Shown here piece after piece: positions 27,614 through 35,210 of a stretch of 64,000 nt of DNA. The notes under the pieces are model-generated. The model was not told the DNA's origin and did not search any database. It saw only the letters and a list, made by a program, of their open reading frames with translations. Both the position numbers and the translations under genes were made by a program. The DNA comes from Chlorogloeopsis fritschii (lineage in GTDB: Bacteria; Cyanobacteriota; Cyanobacteriia; Cyanobacteriales; Nostocaceae), in assembly GCF_043099315.1 (NCBI RefSeq), contig NZ_CP170746.1; one strand, 5' to 3'. How positions within the stretch are numbered: the first letter of the stretch is position 1; every line of letters starts with the position of its first letter.

Positions 27614-28896
27614 TGGGATGCTTCTCTAAATAGTGAATATTGCTGGGCTATTTTAGGAGTCTTCCCCTTCAAGCCAATCATCAACTTGAGAGTAAATACC
27701 TTGAGCAAAGGTAATCGCTGCATAAACCATAAACCCAAGCGACGAACTAATACTAAAGGCAAAAAATGATTAGAGAACATTCGATCTAGCAAGTCAGTAA
27801 AACCTAAAATAACCAAGTTTTCCCGCTTACGCCAGCGTTCGTAGCGTTTGAGTACCTTGAGAGAGCCAATATCTTCACCGACTTGGTGTGCTTCTTGGAT
27901 TACCTGCGCTAAAGCTGCTACATCCCGAATACCTAAATTCAAACCTTGTCCGCCAACGGGATGACAATTGTGTGCCGCATCACCAACTAAAGCCAGTCGA
28001 TGTAGGGCATAACGATCGCTTTGCATCAGCTGTACTTGAAAAATAAAGCGATCACCTAGTAATTCCAGCTTGCCCATTTGATTGCCAAAACGACGGCTTA
28101 ATTCTGTTAAAAATTGTTCGTCATCTAAAGCACATAAAGCTTTGGCTTCTTGGTGGGGGGCTGTCCAGACAATCCGGCAGCGGTTTCCCGGTAAAGGTAA
28201 AATTGCAAAAGGGCCGCTAGACCAAAATTTTTCGTAAGCAGTGTGGTTGTGAAATTTCTCTGGTTTGACAAATGCCACAATACAAGACTGCCAATATTTC
28301 CAGCCACGAGTTTTAATGTCAGCAGCTTGGCGAATGCGCGATCGCGATCCATCGGCAGCTACAAGTAATTTGCTCTTGATTGTCTGCAATTGTTCTGCCA
28401 CTTTAATTTCTATTGCCACCGCATCTTGTTGGTAATTGGTACTCACTACTTCTGCGGGGCAAAGATAAGTGACGTTGGGACAATTTTGAACAAATTCCTG
28501 TAATGGATACAACAGTGCTTGATGTTCTGCTACATAGCCCAAATCCTTGGTGCCGATATCAGCTGTTGCAAACTCCACTACATCTGGGTAGTCGGCATCG
28601 GAAAGGCAAACGCGACGATAAACTTCTATTTGGGGTAATATTTTGTCCCAAACTCCAATTCCTTGAAAAATGAGTGCAGACAGCATATGCACAGCGTAAG
28701 CTTGCCCTTTGCATACTGCCGCTGATTCTACTTTTGCCTCCACCAGCAGTACGCTTAACCCGGAATCTTTCAAAGCTGAGGCTAGAGTTAAGCCGGCGAT
28801 TCCGCCACCGACAATGACTAAATCGTAATCGTATCCCTGGTTGTGTGTAGCTACTTGAGCAGGGGAAATAGATTGTAAAAGCTGCGCTTGCGCCAT
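27610..28896 (-). CDS. UbiH/UbiF-like FAD-dependent hydroxylase
   Basis: A 428-residue flavin monooxygenase of the ubiquinone-hydroxylase type, found in cyanobacteria although they make plastoquinone; its substrate here is unknown. Motifs: VIVGGGIAGLTLASAL near residue 28, LVAADGSRSRIRQAADI, and LVGDAAHNCHPVGGQGLNLGIRD. The C-terminal part (FSNHFLPLVLVRRLGLWFM) is typical of the family. ATG start at 28896. Its TGA overlaps the start of the racemase-like gene (ATGA at 27610-27613). Confidence 0.92.
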   Translation of the reverse strand: MAQAQLLQSISPAQVATHNQGYDYDLVIVGGGIAGLTLASALKDSGLSVLLVEAKVESAAVCKGQAYAVHMLSALIFQGIGVWDKILPQIEVYRRVCLSDADYPDVVEFATADIGTKDLGYVAEHQALLYPLQEFVQNCPNVTYLCPAEVVSTNYQQDAVAIEIKVAEQLQTIKSKLLVAADGSRSRIRQAADIKTRGWKYWQSCIVAFVKPEKFHNHTAYEKFWSSGPFAILPLPGNRCRIVWTAPHQEAKALCALDDEQFLTELSRRFGNQMGKLELLGDRFIFQVQLMQSDRYALHRLALVGDAAHNCHPVGGQGLNLGIRDVAALAQVIQEAHQVGEDIGSLKVLKRYERWRKRENLVILGFTDLLDRMFSNHFLPLVLVRRLGLWFMQRLPLLKVFTLKLMIGLKGKTPKIAQQYSLFREASQ

Positions 28897-29024
28897 TGTT
28901 AAGAGAAATTACAGCATTTTAATTATTATTTTTACGCGATCAGCTTGGGGAGGGCAAGCGCAGGATGTTAGGAATATGTTGTAGTAGAAAAATCTTTCCT
29001 TAAATCTGCCTCTAGGGGTTGTTT

Positions 29025-29441
29025 TCACTTATTAATGAAGTTTTGCAAAGCTTTTGAGTCTAAACTTATTCTCCACAAGCCTGCGAGGGGAGAGTCAGGC
29101 AGTTGGGGATTGCCGATGAGATTACTGTCATTATCTAAACCGATACTAAAAATTCCACCCAGAGGAATCTGCCCTAATTTTCCAAAGCCTTCAATATTTT
29201 TTGGATCGGCGATCGCTCGCTGCTTCAACCGTATAGTTGTTTGCGAACCACCGTCAAAGTAGATTGTGGCTCTATTACCCTTGAACCTTACCTGAACGTC
29301 GTAAACTCCACCAGTTGCGTAATAGTAAGCTTTGGCAGCGAGCTTTTTGCCATCTATATTTCTTCCCTGATACTCGGCTGCCGTAGCGGGTGTGACTAGC
29401 ATAAACAGGGCTGTAGCTAAGACTAGCCCTAAAACTTTCAT
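29025..29441 (-). CDS. Exported hypothetical protein
   Basis: A 138-residue protein with a clear signal peptide (MKVLGLVLATALFMLVTPATA, cleavage after ATAA or ATA) and a mature part of about 115 residues predicted to be mainly beta strands (YYYATGGVYDVQVRFKGNR, TIYFDGGSQTTIRL). I do not recognise a family. It is probably periplasmic. A HIP1-like site and divergent promoter space lie upstream. Confidence 0.75.
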   Translation of the reverse strand: MKVLGLVLATALFMLVTPATAAEYQGRNIDGKKLAAKAYYYATGGVYDVQVRFKGNRATIYFDGGSQTTIRLKQRAIADPKNIEGFGKLGQIPLGGIFSIGLDNDSNLIGNPQLPDSPLAGLWRISLDSKALQNFINK

Positions 29442-29632
29442 AGTTACCCCAAGTTAAAGTCTGATCTAGCTATATATTTCTAGGGTAGAACATGAGTTGA
29501 TTTAGTAACTATCTTTGTGCTTTTTGGGCTAAATAGCTTGGCGCGATCGCAAGAGTGTCACTCAGTTACACATTTACTATTTATTGGATAAAGTGATAGT
29601 AGAGTGACTTGCCAAGCATTACGCAAACACAG

Positions 29633-30259
29633 ATGACACAAAGCCTCGTACTCCAACAAGAAGTGATATCAGCCTTTCAGGCTCAGGTAGAAATGCTTGA
29701 GAGATGTCTGAATGGCGCTAGCGAGCAAGACGAGGCAAAAGCAGAAATCATTGAATTGGCAAATAGTAGAGGAATATCTCTCAACGAGCTTAAAGAGGTT
29801 ATAAAACAGCTTCGAGAAAAATTCAATAAGACTGTTAAAGCTTTTGAAAAGTGTGTACAAGAAGTGAAAAATGACGAATTAACAATACTGTATTTTGTCA
29901 GGTGCTGCTTCCTTGTCAAAGAACTCATAGACGAATTCTGGGATTTTTTTCTAGACAACAATGGCACAAAAGCATTCAGAAAAATAACAGAAGCTCTTGT
30001 TCGGCTTTACAGAGAGGTTAAAAGCCAAGCTGTGTCTGCAAACCCTCAAACAGATGAAATATACATCTTGACTGATGCTCTCAAACACAGTTTACAGTCA
30101 ATAATTAGGGCCGCTTTGCGTGTTAATGCACTGTCTCAAGAAGAGATTAATGCATTAGATTTGGGAGATATTACTCCCCAAGAATCGGAAACTATGTTAA
30201 TTTTCCTATCTACGAGGAAGAGATGGGAGTCGGTTTACAAGAGACTTGCAGAATCCTAA
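29633..30259 (+). CDS. Hypothetical helical protein upstream of Doc toxin; candidate partner
   Basis: About 208 residues from ATG 29633 (MTQSLVLQQEVISAF); a TTG at 29609 is a weaker option. It is mostly charged alpha helix, with heptad-like stretches at LNELKEVIKQLREKF and VKAFEKCVQEV, and has no DNA-binding or Phd/YefM antitoxin motif that I can see, nor the [ST]xxxE[GN] Fic-inhibitory motif. Its stop overlaps the start of the Doc-type gene by 14 bases, the usual layout of a toxin-antitoxin pair. A role as antitoxin is inference from this layout only. Confidence 0.65.
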   Translation: MTQSLVLQQEVISAFQAQVEMLERCLNGASEQDEAKAEIIELANSRGISLNELKEVIKQLREKFNKTVKAFEKCVQEVKNDELTILYFVRCCFLVKELIDEFWDFFLDNNGTKAFRKITEALVRLYREVKSQAVSANPQTDEIYILTDALKHSLQSIIRAALRVNALSQEEINALDLGDITPQESETMLIFLSTRKRWESVYKRLAES

Positions 30260-30641
30260 GTTCATCGAAAAAGAGCAAGTGATACGTATACACGATGAAC
30301 TCGTCAGAAAATCTGGCGAGTCATCAGCCATCCTAAATGAAGGCTTATTGGAATCCGCTCTCTACCAACCAAAGGCAGGTTTTGGAGAAGAATATTTCCA
30401 TTCCACAATCTACGAACAGGCGGCTGCATACCTGTTTCATGTAGCTTGTAACCACGCTTTTGAGCAGGGTAACAAACGTACTGCTTTTGCTGTCATGGTG
30501 ACGTTCTTAAATCTAAATGATTATGAACTGACTATGACAGAAGAAAAAGCTTATGAGTTAACAATGCAGGTGGTTAATCATGAAGTAGATAAAGAACAAT
30601 TAGCCAGTATTCTGAAAAATTACGTCACAGAACTTTTTTGA
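30246..30641 (+). CDS. Fic/Doc-family protein (death-on-curing type toxin)
   Basis: 131 residues. Doc proteins transfer phosphate (or AMP in Fic enzymes) to target proteins such as EF-Tu. The active loop HAFEQGNKRTAF is intact (H-x-F-x-x-G-N-K). Other family segments are EQVIRIHDELV, GLLESALYQPKAGFG, and YEQAAAYLFHVACNHAF. The only in-frame start near the family N terminus is TTG 30246 (then QNPKFIEKEQ), inside the upstream gene; low translation of the toxin relative to its partner would fit a toxin-antitoxin operon. No stop or frameshift. Confidence 0.88.
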   Translation: MQNPKFIEKEQVIRIHDELVRKSGESSAILNEGLLESALYQPKAGFGEEYFHSTIYEQAAAYLFHVACNHAFEQGNKRTAFAVMVTFLNLNDYELTMTEEKAYELTMQVVNHEVDKEQLASILKNYVTELF

Positions 30642-30820
30642 ATTTGATTTACCACAGAACTGTTTAAGTAAGGAGCAAAGATGTATAGATAAAGCGCGAT
30701 CGCCCTAAATTACCACTTGAGAAAGGTAATGTAACCTTACTTGCGATGGGTGCTATAAATACTTATTACCCTGAATTATAGATTGAAAGTCATTACAAAA
30801 AGTTATAATTCCCGCGAACA

Positions 30821-31030
30821 GTGTTATCACCGTGGCAACTTCCACTCCCGTTGGATGAGTACACAGCAAGCCGAGTTGTTGTCTACTTTTTCTTCAACAG
30901 CAGATGGGTTCCAATTAAGTTCTGTACCTTATCTAAAGCAATTCAACTTTACTATGAGGGATTGCGCTCAGGTGAGGAAATTTTTTTATTTCCCGATGGG
31001 GTAGATCCTAACGATTTCTATCCTCCTTAA
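30821..31030 (+). CDS. Possible small hypothetical protein
   Basis: GTG-started 69-residue frame whose C-terminal half (LSKAIQLYYEGLRSGEEIFLFP, shown only as a hint of composition) looks protein-like and ends in DGVDPNDFYPP. There is no ribosome site and no family I recognise. A second frame (30783-31004) overlaps it, and at most one is real. The rest of the 416-base gap after the Doc gene shows a HIP1 site and nothing else. Confidence 0.3.
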   Translation: MLSPWQLPLPLDEYTASRVVVYFFFNSRWVPIKFCTLSKAIQLYYEGLRSGEEIFLFPDGVDPNDFYPP

Positions 31031-31057
31031 GGATATGGCAAAGTGATTACACCAAAC

Positions 31058-32380
31058 TTAAAAGCTCCAGTTTACTTGTACTCCCACAATATCCACTTGA
31101 TTCTCGTACTTGCCTCTAAGGGTTCCTTCAGTTCTACTGACTTGTTCAATTGAACCATCGTCAACAAACAAATGAGCATAGCCTATATCTATACTCAGAG
31201 AATCTGAAGGTTTATAGCTAGCACCCACAGCTAACCAAGTGCGATCACTATCTGGAATGCGGGCAGTGCGATACTCATCTTTAACTGGAGTAGGATCGTA
31301 AGCAATCCCAGCCCGTAAAGTCAGTTGCTCCAAAACTTGATAGTTGAAGCCCAAACCGACTCGGATTGTATCTCGCCAATTTTGCGGTTGTACTGTACTT
31401 GGTTGGGCTGGGTTATCATAGTCTATTTGCAATTTATCAAAACGGCTCCAGTTTGTCCAAGTTACATCTCCCATCAAGGCAAATTTGGGAGAAACTTTTT
31501 GGTAGATACTTAAAGAAAGTGTATCAGGTAGTTTTAACTCTGCTTTGGCATCTGTATCTGTGAATGCTCCGCGCTGGGTAAGAGCGGCAGTAGCTGTGGG
31601 AACGGTAAAATCTGCTTCTCCTCTAAGTTGGTGAGTCATAGCAGAACGATACGCCAATCCAATCCGAGTATTTTTGTCAGGCTTATAAAGAATACCCAGG
31701 TTGTAACCCAAACTCCAATCGTTACCTTCCACTTTCACAAAACCATCGGCAGATTGGGGTTGTGTTGGCAATCCAGCACTCAGCCCAATTAATCCAAAAT
31801 CAATCGCATTGGAAAGTTCGGCGTTGGCATATTGGAGATTCACACCTGCGCCGACTGAAAGTTGCTCGCTTAACTTGGCAGCGATCGCTGGGTTAATATT
31901 AATAGTTGTAAGCTGGGATTTTACTGCTTGATAACGCCCTACCCAGTCCGATTCATATTCAGTTGTCAGTGCAAATGGTACATTTACACCAACACCAAGT
32001 TTAATGCGATCGGAAATACTCCAATTTGCATATAAGTTCGGCACTACCGCGTTTACGCCTGCATCCCCACCTTCACCCCCAGACAGCGGGGTACCGTTAA
32101 ATAATGATGAACCTTGATTGTTAAAGCGGACTGTTGGTGCAATATAGTAAGCACCAGCCTGAACAGAACTAGCTTCTAATTCAGTCAATCCTGCCGGGTT
32201 GAAAAAGATTGTGCTGGCATCATCTACCGCTGCTGCTCCCCCAGTAAAGGCATTGCCTAAACCTTTCACACTTTGTTCAGATAGGGCAAACCCCGATGCT
32301 TGAGCAACTTGGGGATGATGGCAGACAGTTAAAGCAATTGTTGGAAGTAAAAACCAAATTTGTAATTTTAAGCTTTGCAT
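31058..32380 (-). CDS. FadL/TodX-type outer-membrane transport protein
   Basis: A 14-stranded beta-barrel predicted to take up hydrophobic compounds such as long-chain fatty acids. Seen: a signal peptide (QIWFLLPTIALTVC...VAQA), the FadL N terminus ASGFALSEQSVKGLGNAFTG, the NPAGLT motif, WVGRYQAVKSQL, NINPAIAAKLSEQLSVGAGV, WRDTIRVGLGFNYQV, and the C-terminal strand ending VQVNWSF with terminal Phe. I chose ATG 32380; a TTG at 32425 would add 15 residues before the signal peptide. The family is mainly proteobacterial and, to my knowledge, uncommon in cyanobacteria. Long upstream region with a minus-strand terminator-like hairpin at 32577. Confidence 0.9.
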   Translation of the reverse strand: MQSLKLQIWFLLPTIALTVCHHPQVAQASGFALSEQSVKGLGNAFTGGAAAVDDASTIFFNPAGLTELEASSVQAGAYYIAPTVRFNNQGSSLFNGTPLSGGEGGDAGVNAVVPNLYANWSISDRIKLGVGVNVPFALTTEYESDWVGRYQAVKSQLTTININPAIAAKLSEQLSVGAGVNLQYANAELSNAIDFGLIGLSAGLPTQPQSADGFVKVEGNDWSLGYNLGILYKPDKNTRIGLAYRSAMTHQLRGEADFTVPTATAALTQRGAFTDTDAKAELKLPDTLSLSIYQKVSPKFALMGDVTWTNWSRFDKLQIDYDNPAQPSTVQPQNWRDTIRVGLGFNYQVLEQLTLRAGIAYDPTPVKDEYRTARIPDSDRTWLAVGASYKPSDSLSIDIGYAHLFVDDGSIEQVSRTEGTLRGKYENQVDIVGVQVNWSF

Positions 32381-32576
32381 TTTAATTGCTGATTCCAAAA
32401 ATTTTGTATGCTTTTTGGCAAACAACGTTTTAGGTGATTTGAGAGTGCAAAATTTTGCTGGCTGACAGCGGATTTTACCAGTTTTAGAGATTGGCTTTGA
32501 TGGAAAGTATTATTTGTTCAAAATTAATAAAGTTTTTCTTCTTACCTTTACACAACAGAAGCAGATTAGCACCCAT

Positions 32577-32600
32577 AAAAAACCCTCCACAAAGGGAGGG
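32577..32600 (-). terminator. Minus-strand terminator-like hairpin upstream of fadL-like gene
   Basis: Read on the minus strand: CCCTCC, six-base loop, GGAGGG, then six T. It is 197 bases upstream of the FadL-like start and no minus-strand gene ends before it, so it could be an attenuator in the leader or the end of a small RNA. The rest of the 404-base gap (32381-32784) is AT-rich, without a supported gene. Confidence 0.6.
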
Positions 32601-32784
32601 AAGCAATAACTATAAAAGCATGAGAATATCCTCAATTGAGAATATCCTTACCCAGTCGAATAAAAAAGGGAACAAGTGTTATGTAAAAAATGCATATATT
32701 CTATGTAAGAAATAATAATACTTTGGAAAAACAAAATATTACATTTGTGTAATTTTGTTCTAATTCATTAACTTCAAATAACTT

Positions 32785-34437
32785 ATGACATTGCCACAAG
32801 GGTTGCTTACCGATCCATTTTTGCAACTGCCAACTCCAACCTCAGTAAGAGTTGTTTGGTTTACTGAGTTTGCTGGTTACAAACACATGATTGATTACGG
32901 CGAGAATTTAGCTAAAACTGTCTTTGCCACAACTTCTAAACTGACTCGCACCCGTGAAGATCAGCAGTCACGTGTGGGAAAACAAACCCAAGATGGAGAA
33001 GTTTATCAATATCCTGTTAAACGTCAAATTTGGCGGCACGAGGCTGAAGTAAATAATTTAACTGCTGGCAATAGAATTTCTTATCGAGTTACAAGTGTGC
33101 GCGAAGATGGCGAAAGCTTTAGTAGTAATGTATTTAGCCTCGCGCCAAATCCTATCCCTGGTAAACCACTAAAAATTCTGCTTACCTCTGATCATCAAAT
33201 TAAGCCGATGGTAGCAGCCAATTTACAAAAGGTGGTAGAAACAATCGGGCAAGTAGATGCAGTTTGGTTTGCTGGTGACTTAGCGAATATCCCCGATCGC
33301 GCTAGTGAATGGTTTGATGATAATCGTGGTGGTGCATTTTTCCCATGCTTGCAAGGTCGTGCTCACTATGAAATGGCATACAATGACCAAAAAACAATCT
33401 ACACAGGGGGAGCAATTATTCAATATGCACCAATGTTTACTTGCATTGGTAATCACGAAGTTATGGGGCGCTTTGCTAAAGAGGGGAGTTTGAACGGAGA
33501 ATTTAACGATACAATTCCTCGTACAGCCGCCCTGAATTTGTATGGAGAGGCATCTCTAAAAGAGAATTCTTTTAATACCGATACCTACGAAGAAATTTTT
33601 ACCCTGCCGCAGAGTATGGAAGGTGGAAAAACCTACTATGCAGTCAGCTTTGGTGATGTGCGTTTGGCAGTGCTATATGCTACAAATATGTGGCGTTATA
33701 TCAGTAGTGATGGTGGGCACAAAGGAAAATACAGCGAGCCGGAAGCAAAATTAAGTAATCCTGAGAACTGGGGTTACGGACAGCATATTTATGAGCCGAT
33801 TGCCAAAGGTAGCAAACAGTACAACTGGCTAGAGCAAGAACTCAATAGCTCTGAGTTTAAACAAGCCAAGTATAAAGTGGTTATGCTACATCATCCGCCT
33901 CATACTTTGGGAGATAATATTATACCTGCTTATACCGATCCAGTACAGATAATAGAACGGGATGAAGATGACAAAATTAAGGCAGTGCGTTACGAATATC
34001 CCAAACAAGCAGATTATATAATTCGCGATGTATTGCCACTTTTAGAAGCAGCAGGAGTGCAATTAGTATTTTTTGGACATTCTCATTTATGGAACCGCTT
34101 TTGTAGTTCTTCTGGGATGCACTTTATAGAAACTTCTAACGTCGGCAACTCTTATGGAGCTGCTTATGGAGATAAACCACGCAAGAACCTACCACCTTGG
34201 CATAGTCAAGACTACGTAGCAATTGGCGATCCGTATGGTTTAGAACCAGTAGTGCCGACAATTGCGCCAATACTAGATGAAAATGGGCAAGCGATGCCGT
34301 ATATTACCAGTAACGACATCACTGTTTTCAGTATTTTTGACACAGGTACAGGTACGGTAAGTAGCTATCGTTTTAATACGCGCAAACCAGATGGAGAAGT
34401 GATTAAATTTGATGAGTTTAAGATGGTTAGTGGTTAG
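32785..34437 (+). CDS. Metallophosphoesterase (calcineurin-like, purple-acid-phosphatase-like layout)
   Basis: A 550-residue hydrolase. The N-terminal 125 residues form a fibronectin-III-like domain (PTSVRVVWFTEF, YRVTSVREDGESF). The catalytic domain has LLTSDHQIKP at motif I, WFAGDLANIPDR at motif II, CIGNHEVMG at motif III, MLHHPPHT at motif IV and FFGHSHLWNRF at motif V. Motif I ends in Gln where many family members have His or Gly. No signal peptide is evident, so it may be cytoplasmic or exported by another route. Phosphate-ester or nucleotide substrates are possible but not shown. ATG start; single gene. Confidence 0.9.
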   Translation: MTLPQGLLTDPFLQLPTPTSVRVVWFTEFAGYKHMIDYGENLAKTVFATTSKLTRTREDQQSRVGKQTQDGEVYQYPVKRQIWRHEAEVNNLTAGNRISYRVTSVREDGESFSSNVFSLAPNPIPGKPLKILLTSDHQIKPMVAANLQKVVETIGQVDAVWFAGDLANIPDRASEWFDDNRGGAFFPCLQGRAHYEMAYNDQKTIYTGGAIIQYAPMFTCIGNHEVMGRFAKEGSLNGEFNDTIPRTAALNLYGEASLKENSFNTDTYEEIFTLPQSMEGGKTYYAVSFGDVRLAVLYATNMWRYISSDGGHKGKYSEPEAKLSNPENWGYGQHIYEPIAKGSKQYNWLEQELNSSEFKQAKYKVVMLHHPPHTLGDNIIPAYTDPVQIIERDEDDKIKAVRYEYPKQADYIIRDVLPLLEAAGVQLVFFGHSHLWNRFCSSSGMHFIETSNVGNSYGAAYGDKPRKNLPPWHSQDYVAIGDPYGLEPVVPTIAPILDENGQAMPYITSNDITVFSIFDTGTGTVSSYRFNTRKPDGEVIKFDEFKMVSG

Positions 34438-34461
34438 TAGGGGAGCCAGCAATTTTTGTAG

Positions 34462-34520
34462 GGTGGGCACTGTTCACGACATAAAAATAAGGGTTTGAGG
34501 AAAGTTAAGCAGTGCCCACC
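34462..34520. repeat. 59-bp dispersed element with inverted ends, copy 1
   Basis: Begins GGTGGGCACTG and ends with its exact inverse CAGTGCCCACC; the centre (ACATAAAAATAAGGGTTTG) is not palindromic. A second copy of the same length is at 52167-52225. It lies 24 bases past the metallophosphoesterase stop. Confidence 0.85.
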
Positions 34521-34656
34521 TGATTTCATACCATTTTTAATTGCAATACACATAAATTTTGCCCAGCCACGATATATCGCGGCTCTACGCAGTCTATATT
34601 TGTATCAGATTTTTTGTGAAAGCCTGCCTGTAAATTAGTTAGTATTTATACCATAC

Positions 34657-35097
34657 TCACATTAAAGTGGCGTGCAGTTCAATTTCTACTCCACCACGCA
34701 AAGCATTTGAGACTGGGCATCCTGCTTCTGCTTCTTGTGCGATTTGCTCAAAGGTTGCTGCATCAATTCCAGAAACGTGCCCTTGAGTTTCTAGACGCAT
34801 CTTGGTGATTTTGAAACCACCGGTTTGTTGGGGTTCAATTGTACAAGTTGCCTGTGTTTGTACACTCTCAGGCTCATATCCTTTTTCGCTCAATGTAAAT
34901 GCAAATGCCATACTGTAACAGGCAGCATGAGCAGCAGCTAGCAATTCTTCTGGGTTGGTGCCTGGGGAGTTTTCAAATCTGGTTGCAAAGCTGTAGGGGG
35001 TTTCTTGGAGTATTCCACTGCTAGCATTGATTTCACCTTTGCCGTTTTTTAAGTTTCCATGCCATACGGCTTGTGCGGTACGCTTGAGGGTTGCCAT
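34657..35097 (-). CDS. OsmC-type organic hydroperoxide reductase
   Basis: A 146-residue cytoplasmic thiol peroxidase of the OsmC branch (OsmC/Ohr). The two redox cysteines are in AAHAACYSMAF and EAGCPVSNAL; the N-terminal AQAVWHGNLKNGKG and TNPEELLAAAH are typical of OsmC rather than Ohr. The start ATG 35097 (MATLKRTAQ) is chosen over an upstream start at 35118. Single gene; the family is usually induced by osmotic or oxidative stress, not shown here. Confidence 0.93.
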   Translation of the reverse strand: MATLKRTAQAVWHGNLKNGKGEINASSGILQETPYSFATRFENSPGTNPEELLAAAHAACYSMAFAFTLSEKGYEPESVQTQATCTIEPQQTGGFKITKMRLETQGHVSGIDAATFEQIAQEAEAGCPVSNALRGGVEIELHATLM

Positions 35098-35210
35098 ACT
35101 CCCACATCCTTGATTCAAAGAAGCGACTTCATATTAGTGCGATGAAAAAATTAATGCATACCTCAGTGGGTAGAAAATAGCGAATCGCATTTTCCAAAAT
35201 ATCACAATCA

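Noticed and set aside
32491..32715. 74-residue plus-strand ORF upstream of the metallophosphoesterase
   Set aside because: It contains the hairpin and T-run of the opposite strand, has a low-complexity composition and no ribosome site.
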